Source: Clostridiales bacterium (GTDB taxonomy: Bacteria > Bacillota > Clostridia > Lachnospirales > Lachnospiraceae). From it: DNA of 64,000 bases. Location of the stretch: contig JAGZHZ010000015.1 in the NCBI GenBank assembly GCA_018366495.1, positions 1-64,000 on the forward strand, written 5' to 3'. The notes below the pieces were generated by a model. That model saw only the letters and a list, made by a program, of their open reading frames with translations, ran no database searches and had not been told where the DNA came from. This document shows positions 43,744 through 52,274 of this stretch, in pieces (positions within the stretch are counted from its first letter, which is position 1; each line of letters opens with the position of its first letter). Position numbers and translations under genes: made by a program.

Positions 43744-44990
43744 TTAAAAAGCTCCGTAAAAAATTTATTTTTATTACTATGGGTTTGATTTCTCTGGTAT
43801 TACTTATTGTGTTTGGAATTCTTATTTTTTTTCAAATAAAACGTCTGACAGAAGAGGTCAATAACCGGATGAATATGGTATTAGATCATCCATATGGTTT
43901 CAAAGATGATTTTAAAGGCGGCGAGATGAAAAAAAATCCAAATCCCTCCAGTTTTATTCCCGTTTATACCGTTTTTGTCAATCAGGATCAAACTATTTTA
44001 TATCAAGAATCAAATTCTTCTTCCCTCGCATCTGATCTGCTGAACGATGCGGTAAATGCGGTTTTTAGCCAATCTAAGGATTCTGGTATCTTAAAAGAAT
44101 ATGATCTTCGTTTTTTAAAACGCTACACACCTGAGGGAATTTATATCGCTTTTGTAGAACTGGAGTATGAAAAAAGTTCTGTCCGTTCTCTTTTTGTCCT
44201 ATGTACCTTTGTACTGTTTCTGGCTTTTATTGCCTTTTTTTTCATTACTCTTTTTCTTTCAAAATGGGCGTTGCGTCCCGTAGAGGAAGCATGGATGCAG
44301 CAAAATCAGTTTGTGGCGGATGCCTCTCATGAACTGAAAACACCATTGACTGTCATCCTTGCTAATTTAAATATCATTCTGACTCATCCAAATGATACCA
44401 TCCAACAGCAGCTTAAGTGGATCGAAAACACTCATGCTGAGTCTGAACGGATGAAAAAACTTGTCGATCAGCTTTTATTTCTTGCAAAATCAGATGCTGT
44501 CCAGATTCCTGATGTATTTTCTCCTTTTCTTTTCAGCGACGCAGCATGGAGCTGCCTTCTTCCATTTGAATCTATTGCTTTTGAAAAGAAAATCGAGATC
44601 ATTGAAGAAATCTCACCTGATATATGGATGTATGGAAACGAAGAGCAGATCAAACAATTAATGGTCATCTTAATCGATAATGCATGTAAATATACTTCTG
44701 CACATGGAACGGTTCATTTCCGTCTAAGTACAGAGCAGAATAAAATCCTCCTCAAAGTCTCCAATACAGGGGTTCCGATCCCGCCTGATGATCTGGAACA
44801 TATTTTTGAACGATTCTACCGTTCGGATAAATCCAGATCACATCAAAATGGAGGCTATGGTCTGGGATTGACTATAGCACAGACAATTGTTCAAAAGCAT
44901 CACGGTAAAATTCATGTTTCCAGTACAGCAGATGAAGGAACTATTTTTTCTATTCTGTTTCCATTAGAGCGAAAAAATAAAAAAGGATAA
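43740..44990 (+). CDS. Sensor histidine kinase
   Basis: 416 aa. TM1 (about 9-32) and TM2 (about 151-175) flank a short extracellular domain of about 115 residues. The HisKA box is DASHELKTPLTVI with the phospho-acceptor His; the ATPase domain has LIDNACKYT (N box), FERFYRSDKSRS and GGYGLGLTIAQTIVQKH (G boxes). No HAMP is obvious. It is translationally coupled to the regulator. It ends 8 bp before the convergent gene at 44998, with no terminator visible between them. Confidence 0.95.
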   Translation: MIKKLRKKFIFITMGLISLVLLIVFGILIFFQIKRLTEEVNNRMNMVLDHPYGFKDDFKGGEMKKNPNPSSFIPVYTVFVNQDQTILYQESNSSSLASDLLNDAVNAVFSQSKDSGILKEYDLRFLKRYTPEGIYIAFVELEYEKSSVRSLFVLCTFVLFLAFIAFFFITLFLSKWALRPVEEAWMQQNQFVADASHELKTPLTVILANLNIILTHPNDTIQQQLKWIENTHAESERMKKLVDQLLFLAKSDAVQIPDVFSPFLFSDAAWSCLLPFESIAFEKKIEIIEEISPDIWMYGNEEQIKQLMVILIDNACKYTSAHGTVHFRLSTEQNKILLKVSNTGVPIPPDDLEHIFERFYRSDKSRSHQNGGYGLGLTIAQTIVQKHHGKIHVSSTADEGTIFSILFPLERKNKKG

Positions 44991-44997
44991 AGCTGGC

Positions 44998-45546
44998 TCA
45001 ATTCGCTTTTAAGTCTTCGGCTACCATGACTCCTGCTTTAAATCCCATAATCATAAGTTCCAGCATCTGAGCATCCACATTGCGATATTTCAAAAAATAA
45101 TAAAAGGTATCGAGATAACTTAAAAATCCTTTTTTGTTCTCCTCACTGAGTGCGGCGCCTTTTCCGCTTCCCACCAGAAAGTATGCGATCCTGGAAAAAG
45201 CAAATTTTTCGTTTATAAATGCAAGCACCTCACTCTGATCCGGATTTTCCAGAGTCTGAAGCGGTTTCCGGCGCAAAAACCAAAACGTCTCATACGCTAT
45301 GGATTTCATATCATTGATATGTTCCACTTTGTGAAACTGCTTCTGTCTGGAAATATCACTATAATAATCCAGTACTGTATGCATAAGAATCACTTCATCA
45401 ATACGCACTTTTTCTTCTATTTCGGCGCTTTTTAAAAACTCTTTAATCTCCTGATATAAAACCCGATATCGGTTCATCACCTGATTTTCCGTAAATTCAT
45501 CTAAAATATTTCGATAATTGATATAAACATTTTCTATATTATTCAT
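44998..45546 (-). CDS. Helical protein of unknown function in a RelA/SpoT cassette
   Basis: 182 aa from ATG 45546, overlapping the upstream stop by 8 bp. All-helical by composition, no TM. Residues such as HTVLDYYSDISRQKQFHKVEHI and LELMIMGFKAGVMVAEDL recur in helical bundles, but I recognise no family. It is the third gene after the RelA/SpoT-domain gene and the 75-aa protein, tightly coupled to the latter, so it probably works with them. Confidence 0.7.
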   Translation of the reverse strand: MNNIENVYINYRNILDEFTENQVMNRYRVLYQEIKEFLKSAEIEEKVRIDEVILMHTVLDYYSDISRQKQFHKVEHINDMKSIAYETFWFLRRKPLQTLENPDQSEVLAFINEKFAFSRIAYFLVGSGKGAALSEENKKGFLSYLDTFYYFLKYRNVDAQMLELMIMGFKAGVMVAEDLKAN

Positions 45547-45766
45547 AAACATCACTTCCATTTAACTTTAAAATATCAAAAGAAAATTTTGTTTTTACAA
45601 AATCACTGTATTCTGCAAACTCTTTTTCTTCTAAAGTTCCCTGCTGTACCTGATAAGTATTGCGCAGCAGATGCTGTTTGATTTTTCCTTCATAAACTGC
45701 CTGAGCCATCCGTTCTGCCGATAATTCTGCCTCTTCTGAGATCCCCAGTTTTCTTGTCCCTGCCAT
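45539..45766 (-). CDS. Small 75-aa protein in a RelA/SpoT cassette
   Basis: 75 aa, charged, mostly helical, with no recognised domain. It starts 9 bp after the RelA/SpoT-domain stop, with a GGAGGA site overlapping that end, and its own end overlaps the next gene by 8 bp. Position and size would fit an antitoxin or regulator of the synthetase, which is only an idea. Confidence 0.7.
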   Translation of the reverse strand: MAGTRKLGISEEAELSAERMAQAVYEGKIKQHLLRNTYQVQQGTLEEKEFAEYSDFVKTKFSFDILKLNGSDVYE

Positions 45767-45775
45767 CTTATCCTC

Positions 45776-46687
45776 CTACTCGCACAAGACGCTCTGAATT
45801 GCGTCTTCCACTGTCAAAATTTTTTTTAAATCAATAGGATGAAGATCTCCATCAAATTTATTTTCCATTATTTTATGGTTGACGACAGAATCTTTTCTCT
45901 GAAAAGCTTTATCAGGTACAACCTGAAGCCGTTTATAAAAAGATGCCATCTCATCTCCCATTCCGGAAAGTCTGTTCAGCAGCTCAGAAAATTCATTCAG
46001 CATCGGATCATCTTTTTTATATGGATAAATGATATGATGGTCAATTTCTCCCCATCCTTCCTCAAACAGAGTTCTGATCTGGATTTCAATATATACCCCT
46101 TCATATTTTACAATATAATGTACAGAACGGTAATGCTTCTGGTCTAAAATATTGTCTCTTGAAATCCAGTTAAAATAAATATCCGCATAATCTCCCAGCC
46201 TCATGTGCACTTTCGGCGGTTCCACAATGCAGCCGTCCGTCTCATCGGAATAATCTTTGATACAGTCTTTCACATATTTTCTAGGATCATTCTGAAAATG
46301 ACTGATCAGATACTTATGAAAAATCACCCAGTCTTCCCGATATAAAAGAAGCCCCCTGACTCCGATCAGATCCATCACAAATTTTGTATAGTTTTCCTTT
46401 GTGAGCGAACGGTATTTAATATAATTTTCTTTTCTTTTTCTGATTATTTTCTCCAGAAGATGCTCCGGATCTTTCATTCTGCTTCGGTACGACTGAAGTC
46501 CTGTTTCTTTTTCCCGATACATAAAATATTCAGCGATAAACTGTCTTCGAATTTTATCATATTTTGGTATTTTACTCTGATAATCTCTGGCAATTTCAAG
46601 CAGGTCTTCCCATGAAAGACCGGCCTCTCGAAATTCTTCTTCCGAAATATTATATTTTTTTAAAAATTCTTCCCTTGTTAAATTCAA
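45776..46687 (-). CDS. RelA/SpoT-domain (p)ppGpp synthetase-like protein
   Basis: 303 aa. Residues 1-90 form a helical extension; the nucleotidyltransferase spans about 95-240. Motifs: VMDLIGVRGLLLYREDW (the D-x-x-G-x-R site), PPKVHMRLGDYADIYF, HYRSVHYIVKYEG (cf. YRSxH), and EIQIRTLFEEGWGEIDHHIIYPYK (the E-x-Q-x-R-T...W...H signature). No HD hydrolase, TGS or ACT domain, so it is a short synthetase. It is longer than RelP/RelQ (about 210-230 aa) because of both extensions. It leads a three-gene cassette. It may make (p)ppGpp/pGpp, or act as a toxic alarmone synthetase. Confidence 0.85.
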   Translation of the reverse strand: MNLTREEFLKKYNISEEEFREAGLSWEDLLEIARDYQSKIPKYDKIRRQFIAEYFMYREKETGLQSYRSRMKDPEHLLEKIIRKRKENYIKYRSLTKENYTKFVMDLIGVRGLLLYREDWVIFHKYLISHFQNDPRKYVKDCIKDYSDETDGCIVEPPKVHMRLGDYADIYFNWISRDNILDQKHYRSVHYIVKYEGVYIEIQIRTLFEEGWGEIDHHIIYPYKKDDPMLNEFSELLNRLSGMGDEMASFYKRLQVVPDKAFQRKDSVVNHKIMENKFDGDLHPIDLKKILTVEDAIQSVLCE

Positions 46688-46940
46688 AATCTCACCCCAA
46701 AATCTTTTTACAAATTTTTTTGCTGTCCCTTATCATTTAAATCATTTTTAATCTATCTTATGCTTGAAGAGTATACCATACTTTCTCCCAATTGACCACC
46801 CAAATTTTGGCTCGCGCTTTGTATCCGTCCGGATTTTTTCTTTGGATTTTTCTTTTCTTTCCTGTCTTTTCATGATATACTTTTATCGGATCTTGTCTAC
46901 TTCGGGATCCGCATTAATAAAAAACGAAAAGAGGGTTTTT

Positions 46941-47975
46941 ATGGAAACTTCACAATATGTAGACTATATTTTAGACCAGACTGTATCCATTCTGGCTATT
47001 GACAGCCCTTCCTCTTACTCCAAAGAAGTGACATCCTATCTCATTGATACTTACCGTGCTATGGGATACAATGCCATCCATACGGTAAAAGGCGGCGTTC
47101 TCGTTGATCTGGGCGGCCGCGATGAGGACAATGCGCTTGTGATGGAGGCACATGCAGATACGCTCGGCGCTATGGTTGCTGAGATTATGAATAACGGAAG
47201 ACTCCGTCTGTCACGCATCGGAGGCATGAATCCAAACAATGCTGAGAGCGAAAACTGTCATGTCATCACACGCTCAGGGAAAAAATATGAAGGTACTTTT
47301 CAGTTAAAAAATGCTTCTATTCATGTAAATCCTGACTATAATACAACAAGCAGAACGTATGATACGATGGAACTTGTGCTGGATGAAAATGTAAAAAATA
47401 AAGAAGATGTGCTTGCCCTTGGTATTCTGCCTGGAGACATCGTATGTTTTGAACCGCGCACCCGCATCACTGAAAGCGGATATATCAAGAGTCGTTTCCT
47501 CGATGATAAGTTAAGTGTCGGAATTTTACTGGGATTTGCCAAATACCTCAAAGAAGAAAAGATTGTTCCTGAAAGAAAAATTTACCAGCATATCACTGTT
47601 TTCGAAGAAGTCGGTCACGGCGGCTCCTGCATCCCTTCCTCTGCTAAAGAAGTTTTAGCTGTTGACATGGGATGTGTCGGTGAAGGGCTGGGATGCACAG
47701 AACACCAGGTTTCCATCTGTGCCGCTGACCGTCAGGGTCCGTATCACTATGATGTTGTCAGCGCTCTGATTGCGACAGCTCAAAAACTGGATCTCGACTT
47801 TGCAGTTGATATCTATCCGTTCTACGGATCAGATGCAGAGACAGCGCTTACAGCCGGATATGATATCCGTCATGGACTGATCGGTCCTGGCGTATACGCT
47901 TCCCACGGATATGAGAGAAGCCATAAAGACGGTGTTCGCAATACCTTTCTTCTGCTGACAGGATATCTTGCATAG
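46941..47975 (+). CDS. M42-family metallo-aminopeptidase
   Basis: 344 aa from ATG 46941 (AGAGGG seven bases upstream); upstream in-frame ATGs give a non-conserved tail. Co-catalytic metal ligands are visible: AHADTLGAMV (His and Asp), FLDDKLSVG (Asp), FEEVGHGGS (Glu-Glu catalytic pair), DMGCVGEG (Asp) and a late SHGYERSHKDG (His). Family members form tetrahedral dodecamers in the cytoplasm and trim peptides or act as endoglucanase-like M42 homologues. A bidirectional terminator follows. The 253-bp gap before it (46688-46940) holds no other gene. Confidence 0.93.
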   Translation: METSQYVDYILDQTVSILAIDSPSSYSKEVTSYLIDTYRAMGYNAIHTVKGGVLVDLGGRDEDNALVMEAHADTLGAMVAEIMNNGRLRLSRIGGMNPNNAESENCHVITRSGKKYEGTFQLKNASIHVNPDYNTTSRTYDTMELVLDENVKNKEDVLALGILPGDIVCFEPRTRITESGYIKSRFLDDKLSVGILLGFAKYLKEEKIVPERKIYQHITVFEEVGHGGSCIPSSAKEVLAVDMGCVGEGLGCTEHQVSICAADRQGPYHYDVVSALIATAQKLDLDFAVDIYPFYGSDAETALTAGYDIRHGLIGPGVYASHGYERSHKDGVRNTFLLLTGYLA

Positions 47976-48015
47976 TTTTCCTGTTCTCTGACTTTTAGAA
48001 AAAGAAATACAAAAG

Positions 48016-48073
48016 AAAAGACTGACAAAAGAAGTTTCTGTTTTATTTTACTTCTTTCGTCAGTCTTTTTTTC
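48016..48073. terminator. Bidirectional terminator between convergent genes
   Basis: A 20-bp stem (48016-48035 with 48050-48069, one wobble) around a 14-base loop, with a T run 48065-48072 on the plus strand and A-rich flank on the other. It serves the M42 and threonine-aldolase-like genes. Confidence 0.9.
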
Positions 48074-49130
48074 AGACACATCTGTTCTTTCCTAAAATTC
48101 TCTGAAAATCCCGAATCAGACTGTCCACATCTTCCTCTTTCGTCGCCCAGCTTGTACAAAAACGAACTGCACTGTGTTCTTCATCAATCCGTTCCTGATA
48201 AGAATAGCTGTAATTCTCTCCCAACTCTTTTAAAATCCAGTCAGCCAGAATAGGAAACTGCTGATTTGTCGGACTGTCAATCAGAAACGTACATCCTGCT
48301 TCCTGGAAGGCTGCCTTTAGCTTCATCGCCATTTTATTTGCATGATCTCCCATCTGAAAATACAGATCATTCTTCAAAAGTCCGATAAATTGAATCCCCA
48401 GCAGACGTCCTTTTGCAAGCATGGCGCCCTTTTGTTTCATAATATACCGAAAATCTTCTTTTAATGTATCATTTGTGATGACGACTGCCTCCCCAAATAA
48501 TGCGCCGACTTTCGTTCCTCCAATATAAAACACATCGCAGCACTGTGCAATCTTCTCCAAATCGAGGTCATTTTCTTTTGCAGTCAAAGCATATGCCAGT
48601 CTTGCTCCATCCATAAACAAATACAGACCGCACTCTCTGCACGTCCTGCTGATCTCTTCCAGCTCCTGCCTGCTGTAAATCGTTCCGATCTCTGTCGGAT
48701 TGGAAATGTAAACCATTTTAGGCTGAACCATATGTTCATAACTCTCATTGACTGCATGGCTCTCCCAGGCATCCCAGATCTGTTTTGCTGTCAGTTTTCC
48801 GTCTTCTGTCGGAATTGACCATACTTTATGACCACATGCTTCTATCGCTCCCGTCTCATGAACATTGATATGGCCTGTCTCTGGGGCAATCACACATTGA
48901 TGCGGACGCAGTGCAGATGAAATTACTGTTAAATTTGTCTGTGTCCCACCTACCAGAAACTGTACTTCCGCCTCCTGATTTCTGCACAGTTCACGGATGA
49001 TATCCCTTGCCTGTTCTGAATAAGGATCTGCACCATATCCCGGTGTCTGTTCCATGTTTGTTTCCAGCATTAATTTTAATATTTCTTCATGCGCACCTTC
49101 CGCATAATCACAATTAAATCGTACCATCAT
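48072..49130 (-). CDS. Low-specificity L-threonine aldolase-like PLP enzyme
   Basis: 352 aa, fold type I PLP enzyme. Seen: NCDYAEGAHEEIL at the start, GGTQTNLTVISSAL (PLP-phosphate loop), HETGAIEACGHKV, FMDGARLAYAL (Asp) and YIGGTKVGALFGEAVV with the Schiff-base Lys. Family members cleave threonine or allo-threonine to glycine and acetaldehyde; some relatives act as beta-eliminating lyases, so the exact substrate is open. A strong promoter lies 33 bp upstream and shares a gap with the promoter of the small membrane protein. Confidence 0.9.
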   Translation of the reverse strand: MMVRFNCDYAEGAHEEILKLMLETNMEQTPGYGADPYSEQARDIIRELCRNQEAEVQFLVGGTQTNLTVISSALRPHQCVIAPETGHINVHETGAIEACGHKVWSIPTEDGKLTAKQIWDAWESHAVNESYEHMVQPKMVYISNPTEIGTIYSRQELEEISRTCRECGLYLFMDGARLAYALTAKENDLDLEKIAQCCDVFYIGGTKVGALFGEAVVITNDTLKEDFRYIMKQKGAMLAKGRLLGIQFIGLLKNDLYFQMGDHANKMAMKLKAAFQEAGCTFLIDSPTNQQFPILADWILKELGENYSYSYQERIDEEHSAVRFCTSWATKEEDVDSLIRDFQRILGKNRCV

Positions 49131-49162
49131 TTCACACTCCTGATTTTGCTCTCCTTGTGATT

Positions 49163-49191
49163 AGTCTATACTTCTCTTTGTACCTTGTCAA
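49163..49191 (-). promoter_or_regulatory. Promoter of the threonine-aldolase-like gene
   Basis: Minus strand TTGACA (49191-49186), a 17-bp spacer and TAGACT (49168-49163), about 33 bp before the ATG. It lies back to back with the plus-strand promoter at 49199. Confidence 0.72.
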
Positions 49192-49198
49192 TCGGTTC

Positions 49199-49227
49199 TT
49201 GCAATTTCAAAAAATCTTCGTTATAAT
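49199..49227 (+). promoter_or_regulatory. Promoter of the small membrane protein gene
   Basis: TTGCAA (49199-49204), a 17-bp spacer and a perfect TATAAT (49222-49227), giving a leader of about 70 bases to the ATG at 49304. The two -35 boxes are only 7 bp apart. Confidence 0.72.
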
Positions 49228-49303
49228 ATCTCGTATATCAAATGACACTGTCTGCAAATATCATCTCAATGTAATGCAGAATAATATCAGAAAGGAGTTT
49301 ACA

Positions 49304-49504
49304 ATGGAAAAGTTTAAACGCATCTGTGCTCTGATCGGCGTTGTTTTATTGCTTTTACTCTATCTGGGTACTTTTATTTTTTCTTTGATGGGCAGTGAAT
49401 CAGCTCATATGATGTTCCGTGCCTGTATCGCGGGTACAATCTTAATACCAGTTGTTCTATATGCCATGATAATGGTTGCAAAACATTTAAAAAACCGCCG
49501 ATAA
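49304..49504 (+). CDS. Small two-TM membrane protein
   Basis: 66 aa from ATG 49304 with AAAGGAG ahead; in-frame ATGs further upstream lie at or before the promoter. Two TM helices (CALIGVVLLLLLYLGTFIFSL and CIAGTILIPVVLYAMIMVA) joined by a short loop (MGSESAHMMF), with a basic tail KHLKNRR inside the cell. No known family. It has its own promoter and a strong terminator. Confidence 0.75.
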   Translation: MEKFKRICALIGVVLLLLLYLGTFIFSLMGSESAHMMFRACIAGTILIPVVLYAMIMVAKHLKNRR

Positions 49505-49551
49505 AAAACTCACCGTCTCGCGCTGTCTGCACGAAAAACGGTGAGTTTTTT
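49503..49551. terminator. Bidirectional terminator
   Basis: A 14-bp perfect stem (49503-49516 with 49538-49551, core ACTCACCGT) overlaps the stop codon of the small membrane protein gene. It ends in six T on the plus strand, and A6 flanks the other side; it also fits the convergent gene ending at 49564. Confidence 0.9.
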
Positions 49552-49563
49552 GCCGGTCATTTC

Positions 49564-50205
49564 TTAATGAGCAAATGCTTTCATCTCCATCGACTCTTCT
49601 GCATTCTGAAGCATGTCCCTTAATATATTTGGGATTGTGATCATCTTCTTAGAACTTACCATTACTCTGCCTTCATTCAGGCAGGAAATTCTGATATTCT
49701 CTTCATCAAATAAATCTGTCACGCCTCCCGCAATGCGTCTGATATTTCGATTAAATGTAAGATACTCCCCATGAATATGAATTGCTGTTTCTCTGTCATA
49801 TTCTGTAACGTGCCATGGTCTGATTTTGTTCAATGTATACTGAAAATAAAACTCCCGAAAAAGTGAATTTTTGTCTGTCTTCATCCATTCTACATTTCCA
49901 TTTAAAATATTTCTGCACTGTTCCTCTGTTATCTCTTCACAGCACTTAAAATAGATTCCATTCTGCTGATATTTTTTCTCTATGTATAATTTTGACCCGT
50001 CCTGTATAATCAGACACAGATAAAATTTAGGGATCGATTCTTCTTCTCTTCCCTCTCTTCCGGCCTCTGAAGCAAATCGCAGTTTTCTCAAAATGTATTT
50101 ATGCCATCTTACTTTTTCTTTCCCCTCAAGAATACTTTTTTTTACTCTTTCGCACTTTTCTTCATTTACTGTTACATTGTCTTCACGATATGTAACGTAT
50201 TTCAT
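49564..50205 (-). CDS. Conserved hypothetical protein
   Basis: 213 aa, soluble. Residues 1-50 hold a basic helical segment; 60-110 and 130-170 are beta-rich (KFYLCLIIQDGSKLYIEKKY, AIHIHGEYLTFNRNIRRIAGG), and the end is a short helix (MITIPNILRDMLQNAEESME). The ATG at 50205 follows AAAAGGGGG. No domain or enzyme motif recognised. It is a single-gene unit; the 285-bp gap upstream holds the HAD promoter and otherwise nothing visible. Confidence 0.65.
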   Translation of the reverse strand: MKYVTYREDNVTVNEEKCERVKKSILEGKEKVRWHKYILRKLRFASEAGREGREEESIPKFYLCLIIQDGSKLYIEKKYQQNGIYFKCCEEITEEQCRNILNGNVEWMKTDKNSLFREFYFQYTLNKIRPWHVTEYDRETAIHIHGEYLTFNRNIRRIAGGVTDLFDEENIRISCLNEGRVMVSSKKMITIPNILRDMLQNAEESMEMKAFAH

Positions 50206-50433
50206 GAAAATCCCCCTTTTCCTTCCTACCTTAAATTCCGAATTTGTTCAATTATATTATATGATTCCTCTTATTAAAATATTCCCGTCAATTTCCAATT
50301 TACAATTTTATTATACCAACTATTTGTGAATTCCTCATAATAAACTTCTGAAATCTTTCTTAAAATTATCTTTCCCGTTAAATGAGACCTCTTTTAGACA
50401 TCCTTTTATCCAAAAATCCTGTTTTGTTTCCTG

Positions 50434-50462
50434 TTGACTTTCCACCTGCAATGTAATAAGAT
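50434..50462 (+). promoter_or_regulatory. Promoter of the HAD hydrolase gene
   Basis: TTGACT (50434-50439), a 17-bp spacer and TAAGAT (50457-50462), 28 bp upstream of the ATG. Confidence 0.6.
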
Positions 50463-50490
50463 TGCCTCATAACAAAGGAGGAATATTTTT

Positions 50491-51093
50491 ATGATTCGCA
50501 CTGTTATTTTTGATATCGGCAGAGTACTGCTTGATTTTAACTGGAGAGAATATCTGTCATCCTATCACTTTGATTTGGAAACAGAAGAGCGTATCGCACA
50601 CGCTGTCTTTGAAAACCCGTCCTGGATCGAGTTTGACCGCGGCATTTTATCCACAGAACAGGTCATCGATCTTTTTGTAAAAACAGATCCTGAACTGGAA
50701 GAGCAAATTCATCTTGTCTGCAAAAGTCTCTATAAAACTGTCACAAAGCTGGATTATCCGATTCCATGGATTCGCCATTTGAAAGAACAAGGTCTGCGCG
50801 TGCTGTATCTGTCTAACTACTCTGATTACTATTTCCGCACAACCCAATTTGCCCTCAATTTTCTTTCAGAAATGGATGGGGGAATTTTTTCTTATCGTGT
50901 CCATATGGTCAAGCCGGATCATGAAATCTATCACAAAATCATATCCGAGTATCATTTGAATCCAGAGGAGACTGTTTTTCTTGACGACATGCCTGCCAAC
51001 ATTAAAGCAGCCAAAGAATGTGGTCTTCATGGAATTGTCTTTCGCAGTCTGGAACAGGCAAAAAAAGAGCTGGAGCTTCTGGGCGTTCATTGA
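50491..51093 (+). CDS. HAD-IA family hydrolase (YihX-like)
   Basis: 200 aa. Motif I is VIFDIGRVLLDFNW (nucleophile Asp; the second Asp is replaced by Gly as in the YihX subgroup), a helical cap follows (residues about 20-85), motif II LYLSNYSD, motif III KPDHEIY (Lys), and motif IV VFLDDMPANIKAAKECG. YihX-type members dephosphorylate glucose-1-phosphate, but the group is broad. AAAGGAGG precedes the ATG. Its last codons are part of a terminator stem. Confidence 0.88.
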   Translation: MIRTVIFDIGRVLLDFNWREYLSSYHFDLETEERIAHAVFENPSWIEFDRGILSTEQVIDLFVKTDPELEEQIHLVCKSLYKTVTKLDYPIPWIRHLKEQGLRVLYLSNYSDYYFRTTQFALNFLSEMDGGIFSYRVHMVKPDHEIYHKIISEYHLNPEETVFLDDMPANIKAAKECGLHGIVFRSLEQAKKELELLGVH

Positions 51094-51119
51094 CGCCTCA
51101 GAGTCTCCGGCTCTTTTTT
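51062..51119. terminator. Terminator embedded in the end of the HAD gene
   Basis: Outer stem 51062-51075 with 51105-51118 (14 bp, one wobble) and inner stem GGCGT/ACGCC (51082-51086 with 51093-51097) enclose the stop codon at 51091-51093. A T run ends it on the plus strand; an A run makes it symmetric for the convergent gene. Confidence 0.75.
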
Positions 51120-52248
51120 ATCGTTCAATCTGAATTTTCACTACTAATCCTGTCTCTTTTTCTACAAATACAGCGGTCTCATCCAGCTCTGTCTCATCCG
51201 CTAAAATTCCATAATAGATAAAATGGTCTGATTCTTCTCTCATTACATCAGCGTCATCTAGTTTTCCTTCCAGTTCCTCCTGTGTCATGCCAAGCTGAAT
51301 TCCTCTTGGCAGAATGAGCTGGAATCCATCTGTATATTTGCTGCTCTCAAGAGAAGTCACAACACATTCCCGGACATCTCTTTTCTGTTCTGCTGTATTT
51401 TCTACACGGACCTGCACGGACTTATTATCCTTCTGCATCACTGCAAATCCAGACTGCATCGCATCTAATTCCATATCAGACTCTTCAGGCAGAAGTACGA
51501 ATCCATTTTCCAGAAACTGACTGACAGGAGCCGGGAGATCATAAATCTCTCCATCAAAAGAGAGCTGTCCCGATGTCAGGTCTGTGCCAAGCCCTTCCTC
51601 CGGTATAACCGTCATATTTCCCACGGCTTCCCCTCTCTCCTGCGCATTTACAATCTCAAATCCTCTCAAAATTTCTGTCTCTTTTTCAATATTGAGTTTC
51701 AAATAAGACTGCATTCCATATTGATAGGTGAGCTGAAGATAATGTTCTCCGTCGTACAACTGTGCCGCTGTTCCATAAGATTCTTCTATCTCATCCAGAC
51801 TGGATACACCTACCACAATTTCTCCTGGAAGTTCAGCATGAATATCATTTTCCTGAAATGAATCCATAGCCATTCCTACTACACTGCTCTTTTCAATACT
51901 CCCTCGATCCGTTCCCTGATTTTCAACAAAGACCTGAATCTGTGCCTCTCCTTTTTGGAAAATGCAGCTGTTTTTTCTTTTCTCCGGTGCTAAAAGCACT
52001 GCCTCTTCTGTCACATTCTCCCATCCATTTTGCTTCCATTCCTCCACACTCGCCGGAAAGGAATACTCTTCCCCGTCCAGCTTTATCTGAAAGCAGGAGA
52101 ACTGCCGGGCCATGCTGTCCGACTCCTGTTCATTTTCACTTTCTTTCTGAATTTCAACAGGAGCTGTATTTTCTTCAGCGTATACATTTCCCATAAGTAC
52201 AGCAAAGCAGATACTAGCTGCTGCTGTTGCCTGATATATTTTCTTCAA
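51118..52248 (-). CDS. Secreted protein of unknown function, tandem-domain paralogue
   Basis: 376 aa with a signal peptide (AASICFAVLMGNVYAEE, cleavage near residue 24). Two copies of a beta-rich domain follow: the first from about 48 (FSCFQIKLDGEEYSFPASVEEWKQNGW), the second from about 228 (GQLSFDGEIYDLPAPVSQFLENGF). Each ends in a strand pair and a motif like GMAMDSFQEND / SLESSKYTDG then LPGEIVVGVSS / LPRGIQLGMTQEELEG. No anchor motif. It is a paralogue of the next gene upstream (52275-53450), 26 bp away. Role unknown; probably envelope-associated. Confidence 0.75.
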   Translation of the reverse strand: MKKIYQATAAASICFAVLMGNVYAEENTAPVEIQKESENEQESDSMARQFSCFQIKLDGEEYSFPASVEEWKQNGWENVTEEAVLLAPEKRKNSCIFQKGEAQIQVFVENQGTDRGSIEKSSVVGMAMDSFQENDIHAELPGEIVVGVSSLDEIEESYGTAAQLYDGEHYLQLTYQYGMQSYLKLNIEKETEILRGFEIVNAQERGEAVGNMTVIPEEGLGTDLTSGQLSFDGEIYDLPAPVSQFLENGFVLLPEESDMELDAMQSGFAVMQKDNKSVQVRVENTAEQKRDVRECVVTSLESSKYTDGFQLILPRGIQLGMTQEELEGKLDDADVMREESDHFIYYGILADETELDETAVFVEKETGLVVKIQIER

Positions 52249-52274
52249 ATTTATCGTCTCCCGACAGTATGTAT

